In this document: piece by piece, positions 45,570 to 56,560 of the stretch
Numbering within the stretch: position 1 is the first letter of the stretch
Layout of the letters: each line of letters starts with the position of its first letter
Assembly: GCF_914767665.1 (NCBI RefSeq)
Contig: NC_059504.1
Coordinates: 24,158,001 to 24,222,000, forward strand
Direction of reading: 5' to 3'
Length of the DNA: 64,000 bases
From: Harmonia axyridis
Taxonomy: Eukaryota; Arthropoda; Insecta; Coleoptera; Coccinellidae
Program-made: the position numbers and the translations under genes
Notes under the pieces: generated by a model
What the model was told of the DNA's origin: nothing
The model's input: the letters and a program-made list of their open reading frames with translations, nothing else
The model's database searches: none

Positions 45570-47804
45570 TATCCATATTTAATCAACCGATGTATCTTTT
45601 CAAAATTATTGATATGATACTGATTTTGGCTGCGACAACTGGTTCCTTATTTTCAGAATACTGAAAGTATACTATCCGAGAATAGGAGCATAGAAAAACA
45701 TCAAAAATATCTTCTTGAATTTTTTTACCATTGACCCCGCTGACATAATAGAATTCCCAAAAACCAATTCTTTATTCTCTATTGGAAAGGTGTTGCCCAA
45801 GAGTAGCATCCACCGAGGCATCCACTAACTACCGATATAAATTCGGGTCAAAGGAAGGGAAGGAACCCTCCTCGTCTTTCCAACACTCTCCGTAATTCCC
45901 CAGGGATTATGGATATATCCTCCAAGTTCTGAGTAATTAACACAAGGTTTCCGTGTTTAACGAATACTGTTGGGGATTTGAGTCGGGTAATGAACTCTTT
46001 TGGGGACACATCCTCCGCCAGACAAAAGCTCCGACGCCCTGAGACGTGCTGTTAACAAAAGGGTGGAAATAACACGTTCTTTCATCTAGCGCAAGTTTGG
46101 ATTAGAAAATGCATTCCATATGGAGAGATGTAGGTATCAAAAAGTATTTGGAAACTTTAGTGGGGAATTATTCTATACTGCTTGATGATAATTTTAGGAG
46201 AAGTAGATTAGTGTATTTTATGCGAGGATTTTAAGGTCTCATGAAAATTTTTCGCTACTCTAGAGTTTCGCTCCATTTTACTTATATTGTCTGAAAGTGT
46301 GGATCTTTGGAATGTAATAATGAAGAATAAATAAATACTATAGCAAGTGTGCCTTCGATGATTACCAATTACCTAAAATTGGATAATGCCAAGTCATACA
46401 CAGGACATTGTTTGAGACCTCGTTTGAGACGGTATGAAACCTTAAAAATGCACGGAAAATGGAAGAGTGCATCTGTGGCAGAAGGTTACATAGAGCAAAT
46501 CATTTTCTCCGAAAACAAAGTATAGACGATGAGTATGTTACAGACTCTAATGAATTTTCAGGTGGTTTTTTTGTGAGAGAACTTCCAAGTAGTTGTAGTC
46601 AAGTTTTTGCTTCAGATGTTTCGAAAAATCTGAAGATTCACTAGTAAATAATTTTTCTGGAAAATTCGAAAACCGCACATTTAATCTTAATTAGACTTTG
46701 TTGTAGTTTGTTGAGTTATCACTTGTAGTAGTACCAAAATTCTGGGAAATAAATAATTTCATTTCAGTTCTTCCTTCTCGCACAACGTGTGGGCTTAATG
46801 ATCCCCGCTAAAAAAGCCTTAGGGCGTTATAAATGTATTTATAGCAACCGTTTTCAAGGTAAAATAACAGATAATGTACAAGTGAAAAATAAAGAACTAA
46901 TTGCACGTTACTGATAATTATAATATGATAATCAACACAAAATTCGAAAGTAAAATCAAGCTCGTGAAAAATTACATACTTGAGCTTGACTTGATTTCAG
47001 ATATTCATTGCTTGACTTGATATTAAGCTACTTGATATTACTTTGGGTCGCACGTCATAAATTTCTGCAAGCTCATGAGCGCTTAGACAAAATAAGGGGA
47101 TTCCTCGAGCTCCAAGATGACTGAAGTGATCGCCAGCAGGGGCACAACTAAACTTGACTCATAGGGGGCGTTTATCCCCACTTCGAAAATGCCTGATCTT
47201 TAAATTTTTTATGATTTTTTCTTCAAATTGTTAATCACATTTTTTTTATTTCTTCTAATCATTTTATAACTGCCAGTGTGACTTTTTTAGTAGTTTTCCC
47301 GCATTTCAATGAAATTTGTTATGACAGAAATCTGCTCGTAGATTTTGGTAGTATTAGTAGGTAGTATTACATTTTGAGTATCAGTTCTAGCAACGGAGGT
47401 ACCGAGACGTTTGGGAATTGGGATGCCTAGACTGTTCCCATCAATCAATTCATTGTTCATTGAGTATCTGCGTGATTCTAGAAGAGTCTACGCAAACATA
47501 ATAAAATCATAGAACTGTTTTGGTGGCTTAGAACAACTACGAAGGGTATCTCATTTAAAATGATGCTGTGAATATAAGTTGAAAATATTTCATTATCGGG
47601 TATTTTATTACGTGAAAAAAGGTTAACTGGATTTTTATTGATAAATTGAAGTGGCAGAATATTTCAGATTAATAGATATTCATTTCACATAACATAATCG
47701 TTTTTTTATGACCTCTAATTTACAGTGAATTTTTACTTATCTTCGCATTCCCAATCAATTCATTCTTTATTATTTAGATTCATAACATATTGTAATATGA
47801 GACT
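45570..47804. other. Intergenic stretch, partly GC-richer
   Basis: A segment at about 45770-46090 is less AT-rich than its surroundings and lacks repeat ends, but has no long open frame. The 61-codon plus frame at 46459-46644 is not recognised. Otherwise nothing supported. Confidence 0.4.
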
Positions 47805-47898
47805 ATAGATAGATAGATAGATAGATAATATATTTATCCTGAATGACATTACATTAATGTATAGGACACGTCAATACTTAATACAATGCAATAATAAA

Positions 47899-50799
47899 TT
47901 AAATGATTTCAGTTGAAAAATATTCATCCAGGTTATAGAAACAATTAATAAACATAATTTTGGTAACTTCCTTCTTGAATTTCGATGGATTCAAGGACTT
48001 GATCCAGTTTGGTAAATGGTTGAACAGCTTGATCCCCACATATGTTGGAGACGATTCAAATCTAGATGTCTTATGGGTCGGAATACAGATGGTGAAATTG
48101 TGCCGTGTGTTGTATTCATGGAAACCAGAAGTTGTATCCAGCTCCGGCAACTTACTGTGAACAAACAGCAAACAGTTCAAAATATAAATGCAAGGCAATG
48201 GAAGGATTCTATGCTGGATGAAGATCGGCCTGCATGATTCTCGTGGTCTTAGGTTGAATATAAGCCGAATACACCTTTTTTGAGTTATGAAAATTCTTCT
48301 ACTCGATGCTGAATTACCCCAAAGGACAACATTATACTTCAAATGGGCAAAAACCAGGGCGTAATAGACGGCAAGCAAACCCTCCAGAGGCAGCGAGTTC
48401 TTGAGGCGACTTAGAGCAAAAAAGGACCCATTCAATTTTCTGCTAAGATGATCAATATGGTAGTGCCATCTCAAACTGCTGTCAACGTGCACACCCAGAA
48501 ATTTAACGCTATCAGTTGCCTTAAGTTTACTGTCTTTGCATTCGATAACAAAAGGCACTTGAGGAATAGATTCTCTTAATTGGAAATGAATTATCTCTGT
48601 TTTGCTTAAATTCAACATGAGTGAGTTTCGATAGCACCAATCGGAAAATTGCTGGATAAGTCTGTTGCATTTATTTTCAAGCTCTTCCTTTGTTCTCCCT
48701 GAGACCCCCATCGACGTGTCATCAGCGAAAAGAGTGATAGAGTCGGCCTTAATAAAATCAGAAACATCGTTAACGAATAACAAAAAGATTAAAGGTCCCA
48801 ATACAGATCCTTGAGGTACTCCCATAGATAGAGGATAACTTTCCGACCTGCAACTCTTATTCTCAACAAAGATACTGCGGTCAGACAGAAAACTAGAGAT
48901 CCACCTCAGAAAAACTCCTCTAAATCCCATACTGTACATTTTATCCTCAATGAAGGAGAACTGCAAACAGTCGAATGCTCGCGAGAGATCAAAAAATAAA
49001 CCGGCAACATAGAGTCCACCATCCAAGCTGGTATATATGAACTCCAAAAATTGACAGACAGCAGTTTGCGTAGATTTACCCCTGCGGAAGCCATGCTGGG
49101 AGCCTGATATTATGGAGAACCTTTCCAAGTAATTCGCCATTTTGCCGTAGACAACTTTTTCCATGACTTTAGAGATGACGCTGAGCAGAGAAATAGGGCG
49201 ATAATTTGCCATGCATGAGGGCTCGCCCTTCTTGAATACCGGAATTACCTTGGCCATCTTCAATAAGGAGGGAAATTTTCCTGATGTCACCGATAAATTG
49301 ATTAAATAGGATAAATGTTCCGAAATGAGTGGTGCAATTTCTTTCATAATTTTCACAGAGAGGAAGTCTGGACCAGGACTGGCGTTGTTCTTTAAACCAT
49401 TTATAACTTCAAGAACTTCTCCGGGTAAGACAGGATAGAAAAAAAAAGTATTCTCAGATAAGCCTTGAGTCGTACAGGAATTAGATGTTATATCTCCATA
49501 ATGTTGCCGTAGGCTCTGAGCACATATAGATGTAAAATATTTACCAAATGCCTCCGCGACATCCACAGGATCAGAGAGAATGCGACCATTAGCATTCAAA
49601 ACAATATCATCCGAAGGTTTCCTCTTCCGGTCAGTCTCTCTATCTACAAGTTTCCAGATTGTTTTGGTTTTGTTGTCGGATGCAGCCAATATTCCATCAT
49701 AAAATGACAACTTACTTGTCTTGAGTAATAGATTGTACTTTTTTTTTGCAGATCTGTAGGTATTATTCAACTCCATGGATTTCAGGTTCACTCTTAACCA
49801 GTGCAAACTTCTCAGATCCTTAGAAGCCTTTGTGATCTGAGGAGTGATCCAACTCTGACGACGACCGGATGAAGGACGTGCCCGTCTGATGGGACAAGAT
49901 TCGTCAATCATAGATGTTAGGATCCTAAAAAAAACACTGAAGCTGGAATCCACGTCCAAGGAATGATATACGATGTCAAAGTCAGCGTCATACATCATCA
50001 ACCGGAGACCTTCAAGATTTCCCTCCGACACCACACGAGAGCTTCTTATGGCATAGTCGTTCGATCTGCTAACACAGTTTTGGCCGTAACTCAACAAAAT
50101 GCACCTATGGTCTCCAATATCCGTTTCAATCACAAGCGTTGTGAGTAAATCTGAATCAGCAGTTGTGAAGATGTAATCCACCTTAGTTGATGAAGTTATG
50201 CCGTTGCAGTTGGTAAAAACTCTGGTAGGTTCCAAGGACGAGCAGTGTAAATTAAAACACATCAACAAATCCTCAAGATACAGTTTTCGAGTATCTCGCT
50301 CAGCTAAATAATTAATATTGAGGTCTCCGCATACAAATATAGCGGTAGACATATACGCATATTTATGCAACACATGGGAGAGAATATTCAGGAACAAGTT
50401 GAAGTCACCAGTAGGAGGTCTGTATATACTGAGGATACAAATCTTAGAATTGTCAGTTTTAAGGTATATTCCACAAATCTCACAATGCATCTCAGTAGAA
50501 ATCTTGCTGATATCATGAATGGGAAGATAGTTGCAGTTGTTCTTCAGATAGATAGCTGCACCTCCATGTCGTCGGGAAGGACGGCAATAGGATGCCGCAA
50601 TACGATAGCCGGGAAGAACCATATACTCCAATTGAGTTTCGTTACACCAGTGCTCAGAGATGCTAAGAACAGTTGGGTGTTCCATCTTCAAAAAAACTTC
50701 TAAGTTATTGATCTTGTTAGAAATACCTTGTACATTCATTTGGGCAATAGTTAGCGGTTCACGTATCGATACCTCGCTTAGCTTCGCTCGTTCAGGCAA
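47899..50799 (-). CDS. LINE ORF2: endonuclease and reverse transcriptase
   Basis: 966 codons from the first residue shown here. The apurinic-type endonuclease occupies residues ~16-236: MNVQGI (Asn22), SEHW (Glu49), YRPP (Tyr126), CGDLNI (Asp159), VDYIF (Asp208) and GDH (His231). Reverse transcriptase is at ~480-760: NYRPISLLSVISK, GLFFDLSRAFD (Asp604), GVPQGSVLGP (662-669) and FADD (Asp693, Asp694). The C-terminus ends with HEYNTRHNF and SPTYVGIKLFNHLP. All catalytic residues are kept. The codon at 50799 is TTG, not ATG; the frame is open up to 50892 without any ATG, and the first ATG (50739) is inside the first endonuclease strand. Expression therefore probably depends on ORF1 translation. 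Confidence 0.93.
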   Translation of the reverse strand: MPERAKLSEVSIREPLTIAQMNVQGISNKINNLEVFLKMEHPTVLSISEHWCNETQLEYMVLPGYRIAASYCRPSRRHGGAAIYLKNNCNYLPIHDISKISTEMHCEICGIYLKTDNSKICILSIYRPPTGDFNLFLNILSHVLHKYAYMSTAIFVCGDLNINYLAERDTRKLYLEDLLMCFNLHCSSLEPTRVFTNCNGITSSTKVDYIFTTADSDLLTTLVIETDIGDHRCILLSYGQNCVSRSNDYAIRSSRVVSEGNLEGLRLMMYDADFDIVYHSLDVDSSFSVFFRILTSMIDESCPIRRARPSSGRRQSWITPQITKASKDLRSLHWLRVNLKSMELNNTYRSAKKKYNLLLKTSKLSFYDGILAASDNKTKTIWKLVDRETDRKRKPSDDIVLNANGRILSDPVDVAEAFGKYFTSICAQSLRQHYGDITSNSCTTQGLSENTFFFYPVLPGEVLEVINGLKNNASPGPDFLSVKIMKEIAPLISEHLSYLINLSVTSGKFPSLLKMAKVIPVFKKGEPSCMANYRPISLLSVISKVMEKVVYGKMANYLERFSIISGSQHGFRRGKSTQTAVCQFLEFIYTSLDGGLYVAGLFFDLSRAFDCLQFSFIEDKMYSMGFRGVFLRWISSFLSDRSIFVENKSCRSESYPLSMGVPQGSVLGPLIFLLFVNDVSDFIKADSITLFADDTSMGVSGRTKEELENKCNRLIQQFSDWCYRNSLMLNLSKTEIIHFQLRESIPQVPFVIECKDSKLKATDSVKFLGVHVDSSLRWHYHIDHLSRKLNGSFFALSRLKNSLPLEGLLAVYYALVFAHLKYNVVLWGNSASSRRIFITQKRCIRLIFNLRPRESCRPIFIQHRILPLPCIYILNCLLFVHSKLPELDTTSGFHEYNTRHNFTICIPTHKTSRFESSPTYVGIKLFNHLPNWIKSLNPSKFKKEVTKIMFINCFYNLDEYFSTEII

Positions 50800-50834
50800 A
50801 AGTTTAATGTCGTCTGATGATAGTGCAGCTGGAC

Positions 50835-52004
50835 CTAAGTAAGAAGGGTGTTCGGACGACGTTTCATAAAAAAACGCTTCACAGCTGCACCCTCAGGCCA
50901 GACAGATGGATTCATGGCCTTATCCAATAACTCCAATGGTACAACAAGCTTAAAGGAGGAATAAATATCCGGTCTCCTGGAGGTTAATTTTTCACAAGAC
51001 ACACCAGGTATACTTGCACCAACATATTTCTCCAGATCTTCAATGTTAGTTGTTGGGCTTAGTCTTGACACGTGGATAAATGCAAGACGCCTTTTGGGAA
51101 CCGCGAGCAGCGATCCAGATTTCATTGTACCCACGACTGGAGCATAAGGTTTCCTAGAAACCATTTGTGGTTTTTGTACGGCTGGTACGGATTTTTCGTC
51201 TATAATCTTAACTGTGCTAACAGGGGGTCTATTTGGTTTCACACCTTTCTTTGATTTTACCAGAGTCCAGTCATACTGTGTTTCAGCTACGGCAGATTTA
51301 CTACCATCCTTAGGTTTATCGTCCGTCTCAATGTAAATCAAATTATTCATTATTTTCTGTTGATTTAATTCTACAGAACGGGGATCACCGGGCGCTACTC
51401 TCTCTTTAGAATTGGCATGTACAGTAGTTGATGAGTCACTCGAGATTTCCGTAGCTTGGACGCGCGGGTTATCATAGCCAGATGGATTTGTTTTCGAAAC
51501 GTTTTTCCCTCGCTTCTTATCAAACATCGAATTTTGAATTTGTTTTTCCTGCATCAAACTCCGAATTAATTTCTCTTGAGCAACTAGGATTTCTTTCAAT
51601 GAAACAATTTCTGCAGTAAATAATCTAGTGATATCTTTAATAATTTCTTGTTTAAAATTCAATAAATCCTTTTTTTTCAAACACTCACCAATTTTGTGCT
51701 GACAAGACAATTTATCAACATTTGGCTCCGTGTTTGAAATATCCGGACTATTTGTATCTTCAATACAATCCAAATTTTGTTGAGATGATACATTAATTTC
51801 ATTAGCAGTAGATCGCTGCAAGCAGGTCACACAACTCCACTGATTCAACTTTTTTTCATCACGCAACTTCAAATAATTTTCCACTGATGAGAAAACACAT
51901 TTACCATGGAAATCATTTTTACATTTTACACATTCAATAGAGTCATCATTTCTATCTATTTTTAAATCACAACTAGAGCATCGAATACCACGTCCGTGCG
52001 ACAT
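50835..52004 (-). CDS. LINE ORF1: PHD-finger RNA-binding protein
   Basis: 389 codons from ATG 52004 to TAG at 50835-50837. Residues 9-61 form a C4HC3 PHD-type finger (CSSC, CVKC, His33, CVFSS with Cys36, and CVTC). Residues ~105-160 are Lys/Glu/Leu-rich and probably coiled-coil. The C-terminal part (RLAFIHVSRLSPTTNIEDLE, then KLTSRRPDIYSSFKL) resembles the RRM-like or zinc-knuckle-adjacent fold of LINE ORF1 proteins. The family role is binding LINE RNA into particles. The last ~50 nt overlap the ORF2 frame and include TTTTTTT at 50868-50874 in frame CGT TTT TTT ATG. Confidence 0.88.
   Translation of the reverse strand: MSHGRGIRCSSCDLKIDRNDDSIECVKCKNDFHGKCVFSSVENYLKLRDEKKLNQWSCVTCLQRSTANEINVSSQQNLDCIEDTNSPDISNTEPNVDKLSCQHKIGECLKKKDLLNFKQEIIKDITRLFTAEIVSLKEILVAQEKLIRSLMQEKQIQNSMFDKKRGKNVSKTNPSGYDNPRVQATEISSDSSTTVHANSKERVAPGDPRSVELNQQKIMNNLIYIETDDKPKDGSKSAVAETQYDWTLVKSKKGVKPNRPPVSTVKIIDEKSVPAVQKPQMVSRKPYAPVVGTMKSGSLLAVPKRRLAFIHVSRLSPTTNIEDLEKYVGASIPGVSCEKLTSRRPDIYSSFKLVVPLELLDKAMNPSVWPEGAAVKRFFMKRRPNTLLT
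50868..50874 (-). promoter_or_regulatory. Candidate -1 ribosomal frameshift site between ORF1 and ORF2
   Basis: A seven-T run on the minus strand is phased T TTT TTT in the ORF1 frame, the form of a -1 slippery heptamer. A one-base backward slip enters the ORF2 frame, which is open from 50892 down through the whole of ORF2. Downstream GTCGTC and GACGAC could form a weak stem. This is inferred from sequence only. Confidence 0.45.
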
Positions 52005-52169
52005 GATTGACAGATGTATATTAATTATATGTGCATATGTTTGATTACTGAAATTGAAGGAAATAAATGATCACAAAATTAAAAGAGAACATCAAAATAT
52101 TGATAATCATGAATCGATTGGATTATTTTAAGTCTGGAAAATAAAAAAACGTTTTCATAAGATACGTAT

Positions 52170-52514
52170 TGTAACGTTTTTCGGTTAATTAAATCGGTAC
52201 TTTTCACTAAACTCATTTATTTCAGATACACATCCATATACAACTATTTACAGATACTACTACATTAATTTATTTCCACTACTACATTAATTTATTTCCA
52301 CAACTACATTAATTTATTTCCACAACTTATATCAACTTGAGTTTAAGCCGCACTGACTGCGGTTTACTTCGACACTGCCCTCGTCTGCGGCTTCCATTGG
52401 TTATATACCACTGGCATCTCTCTCTAGAAGGGATTTGATCTTTCTATCGAGCTGTCAGAGCGTCCGGTACCTTCTAGAAAAAGGCAGAGTCGTAGTGCTT
52501 TCGAATTCCTTACA
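52170..52514 (+). mobile_element. Solo LTR, gypsy-like
   Basis: 345 bp beginning TGTAACG and ending CCTTACA, i.e. TGTAA...TTACA ends, flanked by direct GTAT (52166-52169 and 52515-52518), a 4-bp target duplication usual for gypsy-type elements. It includes a 22-bp minisatellite, ACTACATTAATTTATTTCC (three to four copies, about 52258-52322), and a GC-rich right third. No internal retroviral sequence adjoins it. Orientation is uncertain. Confidence 0.75.
52258..52322 (+). repeat. 22-bp minisatellite in the solo LTR
   Basis: Three direct copies of ACTACATTAATTTATTTCC with spacing of about 22 bp and 1-2 differences. Confidence 0.85.
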
Positions 52515-52518
52515 GTAT

Positions 52519-54829
52519 TTTATATTTTGTAATTCAAATCCAACTTCGAAAAGTATCTTGTATCTAGTACCTCGAATAGTAATATTCAAAGAATTCTGTA
52601 TTTGATTATTTTATCTTGTGAATCTTTTCCAGCGATACCTCGCTTTTGGAAATATTCAAAGATATTAGGGGAGATATTAGGAAGCTAGCAGAAACAATTT
52701 GGAACTTAAAATTCATTTTGGCCATGATTCCAGGCGCATTTGACCATGTATCATGGTCGAACCTTGTTGTTTGAGACCATTTCTTGCTCAAAAAATAATA
52801 ATAATAATAAAAAAATACAGACATATTGTCGAAATTATCGAGCATTCGGTTCCATAATACGGTGCTGTTGTAATTGTTAATCTGGTCCGTTGGTATCACA
52901 ACTCCAATGAATTTATTGCTCTTTAAGTTTTAATCGTTCACTGAATATAAGAACTCCCAACACAACTCTTTTAATTTCCCTGTATTTTGGAAAACTCGGA
53001 GGTTGTTTGGAAAACCTGTGAAATCCATCCTTGAGTGAAACTGAAGTGGGGTAGTCCACCTCTGACTAATCCACGATCAATCTAGAAAATGACCCGCGAA
53101 AAAGGCAAAACTTTCCCAAGTTTTCCCAAGTCATAATGGATTACAAAATCTCGGTCCCAGCTTTTGTTTTCCACGGATCATTTTTCATTTTATCAAATGG
53201 ATCCATTTTCAGATTAGACTTAATTAATCATTGCTATCTTGACTCCCAGCCTGCCTTACAATATAAGGGGTTGAATCCAGTGGGAATTTTCGAGATTTTT
53301 CACATTACAATGTGGATACGATTTGTGTTTTAGTCCCTTGAATGGAGACAAAGGCAAGAAGGAAGTTCTTAGATAATAATGTATGCGTAGAATTCTCTAC
53401 ACTGAAATTTATAGAGTAATCAGTTTCAAGAAGAACCATGGCATGAAACAAAGATGAGAAAAAAACTGACTTTAAGTCAGGGGCTTTCGACGTTTTCTTT
53501 GGTGCCAATTGCGCCCTTGAGACAACAACATGTACCAACATACAGTTGTAGGACCTCCAAGGGCGCAATTGGTGCTTGAATGCGAGCGCTCAAGAGCAGC
53601 TGGCTTCATGTCAGTATTTTTCTTAGTTATATTCGATATTCATCTTCGATTTCCTGAGGATCAAAAAAATTCAAGCAAAATATCGAAAAATAATTTCGAT
53701 AATCTGAATAACCTATGCTTATCTGAGTTTTCTAATTTTTAAATTTTGATCAAAACTTATATGTTTTTGATTCAAAAATGATAAAATATGGTTTGTTACT
53801 TTTATATTTTTAAAACTAATATGACCTATAGGATATATTTATGGCATACTAGTCCTTTGAGATACTCAAGGAAAAATAATATTGCTCTGGAACAAGAAAA
53901 GTATCTATTCGAAAATTTGAAAACGAATCAAGAAAATCCTAGCTTTCTTCATGGTTATCACCATAATAATTACCCACTTCATTTTGTGATGAAAAAAAAA
54001 GAGACAAGTAACAAGTATGAAAAAAGGCAAACGATAAATGGATTTTGAAATTTAAAATCGACGTGTGGTGCGAGGATTTTCCTTCATAATTCAAGCTGTA
54101 TATAAAGCCGTTAAGAAATTTGTTATTGATCGAAGAAAGGGTATTCAAATATTCACAGAAAGGTTTATTCAAGATCTACTCGGCAATCAGCCAAATGTGA
54201 ATAAAAACATTTTAGAAGCATGACAAAAAAACCGTTCGAGAAATAAACAACGCACTGATCTAAACAATTCTGAATGAACGATTAATAAATAGAAACAGCT
54301 TAATTGAAAAATAAAACAAAACACAACTGAAAAAGTCCTGATCTCAAAAAAAAAATATTAACTCCAACATTAATTCAACAGTCACTCAGGTAAGGAATGG
54401 TCTCTCGCGCATCCGTTTCCTAGTGGATTAGTGCACCTGATTGCGCTAGCCTTATAGGAAACGGAAAAATAAATCCGAACTTTACGAAGTATCCCCAAAA
54501 CGGGCAATTGTATTCTTAAGTTCTATGGTAACGCCATATGGTTCGCCATTTTTAATGTTTTATTTTTTAAATATACACTATAATTTTTTTTTCTTTTGAG
54601 ATGATACTTTTAATGTTTTACTATTGGCTGCACTGCTCCTATCATATTATTGTATTCTACACTAATATTTTTCCCACTCTAGTTATCAACACACACAGGA
54701 TCTGCCTTCAGTGGATTTCTCTAAGTTAATTTACTGGATATACATAAAACTTAGTTTTTTTTTTTATTATTATTATTATTTTTAGGCTCAATTTGGACGA
54801 ATTGTCGCCACTGTGTTACATTAAGTCAC
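52519..54829. other. Non-coding stretch with hairpins
   Basis: A hairpin at 53504-53573 has arms CCAATTGCGCCCTTG and CAAGGGCGCAATTGG, possibly a hAT-type subterminal end. A second inverted pair, CCGTTTCCTA/TAGGAAACGG, lies at about 54412-54463. ATT/AAT tracts near 52793 and 54766. No gene supported. Confidence 0.45.
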
Positions 54830-55060
54830 GATAGGTACTTGGCTCGAGAAAGACTCGGCAAAGTTGTACCTTTTCTACGAAAGAAGAAAGAACAGAATTT
54901 ACTGGGTTCGTCGAATCAATATTCAAAAAAACAAAATCGTTTTTCGTACTTTATACACGAAACTGAAGAGGCTAAATTCTTCAAATACTTCCGGATGCGC
55001 TTGCCTAGTTTCGATGTCTTAATTACAAAAATCGCTCATAAACTTCACTTATAAAGACTT
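54830..55060 (+). pseudogene. Possible PIF/Harbinger nuclease N-terminal fragment
   Basis: The plus frame ending at 55054 reads ETEEAKFFKYFRMRLPSFDV and LITKIAHKL, which resembles the FxxYFRM...F..L...I segment near the N-terminus of HARBI1/ALP1-like PIF/Harbinger nucleases. A stop follows and no catalytic domain is present. The resemblance is short, so the call is tentative. Confidence 0.45.
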
Positions 55061-56319
55061 CAATGTGTAATTCTGCCATGGCCATGACAAACAAAATGTT
55101 TACAAAATTGTAAAAAAAACGTAAAATTCATTGTGATATGAAATGATTCAAAGTGAAGTCGTTATACGTGAAAAGACGTGTAGTTGTGAAAAGTTCTATT
55201 TACTCAACGCCCTTCAGCTTAATATGTCGGCAAGGCTGCGATTACGACTACGACTCGAGGGGGCTTAGAATATCCTTAAAATTTGATGCTATGCGCATGC
55301 GTAGATGTCAAAATAAGAGATCCTTTATTGAAAGATCGTTTATTTGAGCGTTGCAATAACTCTCTACCCAATATCGAATATTTCCACTGAATAAATAATA
55401 ACGAACGGATATTGCCTGCATTGCGGTGGAATTGGAGTTTGGTAACCTCCACATTTATTCATATTTCAACTGAAAAATTCATTCGAAAATGGGGTTCGAA
55501 TAGTTGATAATGCGAATTGTGAAATGATCTCATTTTTCTTTCATACTTGCCGTCATCGCAATTCTAACCATTACTGTTGGAGACTTCTGTGGATTACTTT
55601 TCCAAGGGGGAAAGTTTTCAGATTTCATAGATTCAGAAAGTTGAGAGTACATTACTTCAAATTGTTTTGAGTGAAAAGTTTGAGATGAACATAAGGGGAT
55701 ATGCTATTATATTAAAGACTTTGTTTTCCATGTCGTCATTGTTGCAAAATAGGTAAAACTGAGCTTTCATTGACATTTTTTGTTTTTTTGTCATCTAACA
55801 GCAACGTACTGAAATTAGTCTTCATTATATTTTTTCATCTGGCTATCTACCTTTCGTCGAAATAATTTTGTTTGCACGGCAATGATCATTATTCACCTGT
55901 ATATCAAATACCTATATAATGATCACAATATCCAAGAAATTAGTAGGTGAAATTCATGAAAAATTACTATGAAAAGAAGTTATGTCTGCCAGGAAAAAAT
56001 AAGTACTGAATGCGATTAAAACCATACACTTATGGTAGAACTTTATTTTTAGCGTATCCCCTATTCGAATGTTCTGACAACAAAATTATTGCAGCGAACT
56101 TCATACGGTTAGAACTCGAAGGATAATATTGAAATTATATTGAAGTTGTTTATTCTCATTTTGAATCAGAAATTATTTCCAATTCTGTCAATAAAACTAT
56201 GATTTCACATTTTCAACTGAACTTACATGGAGGATTCGAATGGAAGAATATTTGCAAACTGTGAAAATAAATATTATTATGAATTATAATTTTATAAATT
56301 ATACCATTTTTTTATTCTT
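55061..56319. other. AT-rich non-coding stretch
   Basis: A 64-codon frame at 55153-55347 is unrecognised. Nothing else supported. Confidence 0.4.
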
Positions 56320-56560
56320 TAGAACATTGGCCTCCTCGATCTCCAGATTTGAATCCTTGTGATTTCTGTTTATAAGGTTAACTTTAATCATTAGTCTAGA
56401 CGAGACCCATAGTTGATATCAACGATTTGAAGAATCGTTATTTAAATATGGTGTGACACCATAAGAAATACACCTCAGATCTTCGAACGCTTATGACAAT
56501 CCATGACAGGTAGACTACTTTCGTTTATTTTGGCTGAAGGTGTTCATTTCCAGCTTTCAT
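56320..56560 (+). pseudogene. Transposase C-terminal fragment (Tc1/mariner superfamily)
   Basis: The plus strand reads HWPPRSPDLNPCDFCL, the third-acidic-residue motif of Tc1/mariner-type transposases (Asp in PCDF), then SLV, RPIVDINDLKNRYLNM, with several stops. The upstream catalytic part and termini are gone. Confidence 0.65.

Larger units (their letters stand above)
47805..52080 (-). mobile_element. Near full-length CR1/jockey-group LINE with intact ORFs
   Basis: On the minus strand: a 5' region of unknown exact start (about 52080), ORF1 (52004-50835), ORF2 (to 47899), a 3' UTR of about 70 bp and a (TATC)n tail at 47805-47830. Both frames are uninterrupted, unlike every other LINE piece here, so this is the youngest LINE. 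A tetranucleotide tail rather than poly(A) fits the CR1 group. The target duplication was not identified. Confidence 0.85.

Noticed and set aside
54412..54463. tRNA-like TAGTGGATTAGTGCACC segment
   Set aside because: Resembles a tRNA D-arm but no B box follows; the inverted CCGTTTCCTA ends suggest a small hairpin instead.
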